Shown piece by piece: positions 6,811-7,261 of a stretch of 7,261 bases of DNA; position 1 is the stretch's first letter; each line of letters starts with the position of its first letter. Under the pieces are notes generated by a model. It did no database searches, was not told the DNA's origin, and saw only the letters and a program-made list of their open reading frames with translations. The translations under genes and the position numbers were made by a program. This DNA is from Pirellulales bacterium (GTDB taxonomy: Bacteria > Planctomycetota > Planctomycetia > Pirellulales > JAICIG01), in the NCBI GenBank assembly GCA_025924495.1, contig JAICIG010000400.1, positions 1-7,261 on the forward strand. The letters run 5' to 3'.

Positions 6811-7261
6811 TCAAACCGATCGTGCGGGCTCGGCGGGCCCGACCAGCTTGGCGGGCGGCCGGCCGATGAGAATTCCGCACATGCCGCCGCGCTGGGCGAC
6901 GTTGACCACCTGCTTTTGCGACGCCCGTCCGACGATGCCCAGCCCATAGCGCGTCGGGGCAAAGCCCATAACGGTGTGAAAGGGCTCGACATGGACTTCC
7001 CCTGCCGTGCTGACGACGGGAAATTCGCCGGCGGGAATTCCCGCCAAGCGCTGCACGACCCACGCCTCGGGATCCTCCAATGCGACGCTCAGCAAGCGGT
7101 CCCATTCGGCTTGCGTCAGCCCGTGGCCCACGTAACCCCGATCGCCGCCGTACGACCGGTTCGGCTTCAGCACCAAACGCTCGTGATCTCGTCGAGCAAA
7201 ATCGACCAGGTTGCCTCGCTCGCCATGCGGCAGCGTCGTTTCGCGATTGGCCAGCAATCGC
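6811..7261 (-). CDS. C-terminal part of a circularly permuted ATP-grasp-like ligase (5' end off window)
   Basis: The frame is open to the right edge, so this is a fragment of about 150 residues of a longer protein. The TTG at 7255-7257 is simply a leucine codon and not a supported start. ATP-grasp hallmarks are visible: LVLKPNRSYGGDRGYVG, the lysine and glycine-rich loop that contacts ATP; then WVVQRLAGIPAGEFPVV; then an acidic VHVEPFHTVMGF; and RYGLGIVGRASQKQVVNVAQRGG near the end, where acidic, basic and Asn residues usually bind metal and phosphate. Known: circularly permuted ATP-grasp enzymes join a carboxylate to an amine or similar group using ATP, as in glutathionylspermidine synthase and uncharacterised relatives. 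The substrate cannot be told from this fragment. The gene converges on the heme-protein gene with only 7 bases between the two stops. Confidence 0.8.
   Translation of the reverse strand, partial: RLLANRETTLPHGERGNLVDFARRDHERLVLKPNRSYGGDRGYVGHGLTQAEWDRLLSVALEDPEAWVVQRLAGIPAGEFPVVSTAGEVHVEPFHTVMGFAPTRYGLGIVGRASQKQVVNVAQRGGMCGILIGRPPAKLVGPAEPARSV

Overview
The window looks like a piece of a GC-rich planctomycete chromosome, probably of the Pirellulales type. This is inferred from protein style, not from a marker gene. The clues are a BlaI-type repressor next to an M56 membrane protease carrying carboxypeptidase-regulatory-like domains, a redoxin lipoprotein with an N-terminal beta domain, and a large single-heme CxxCH protein. 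I see no rRNA, tRNA, CRISPR array, insertion sequence or phage gene.

Left part (1-2792, minus strand): a two-gene BlaI/M56 regulatory operon. The repressor gene overlaps the protease gene by the 4 bases ATGA. It is preceded by a strong-looking promoter whose 17-base spacer is filled by a near-perfect palindrome, and a second inverted repeat of the same half-site covers the -10 and start region. The protease frame stays open for 782 codons and runs off the left edge. No penicillin-binding domain is visible. In its place are at least two beta-sandwich-like segments.

Middle (2793-3388): about 600 bases with no convincing gene. Then, on the minus strand, comes a probable two-gene operon: a thioredoxin-fold lipoprotein with a CTIC active site (4282-5190), followed by a two-pass membrane protein of unknown function (3389-4270).

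Right part: a 251-base divergent intergenic region (5191-5441) holds a good sigma-70-type promoter for the plus-strand gene and an imperfect inverted repeat. The plus-strand gene (5442-6803) encodes an exported protein with one heme c motif (CLQCH). It converges, with a 7-base gap, on the C-terminal part of a minus-strand ATP-grasp-like ligase gene (6811-7261) whose start lies outside the window.

The strongest functional statement is local: the BlaI-like repressor probably represses its own operon, and the M56 protease is the likely sensor that relieves this. The redox lipoprotein and the heme protein are both expected to act outside the cytoplasmic membrane, but nothing in the sequence links them beyond their divergent arrangement.
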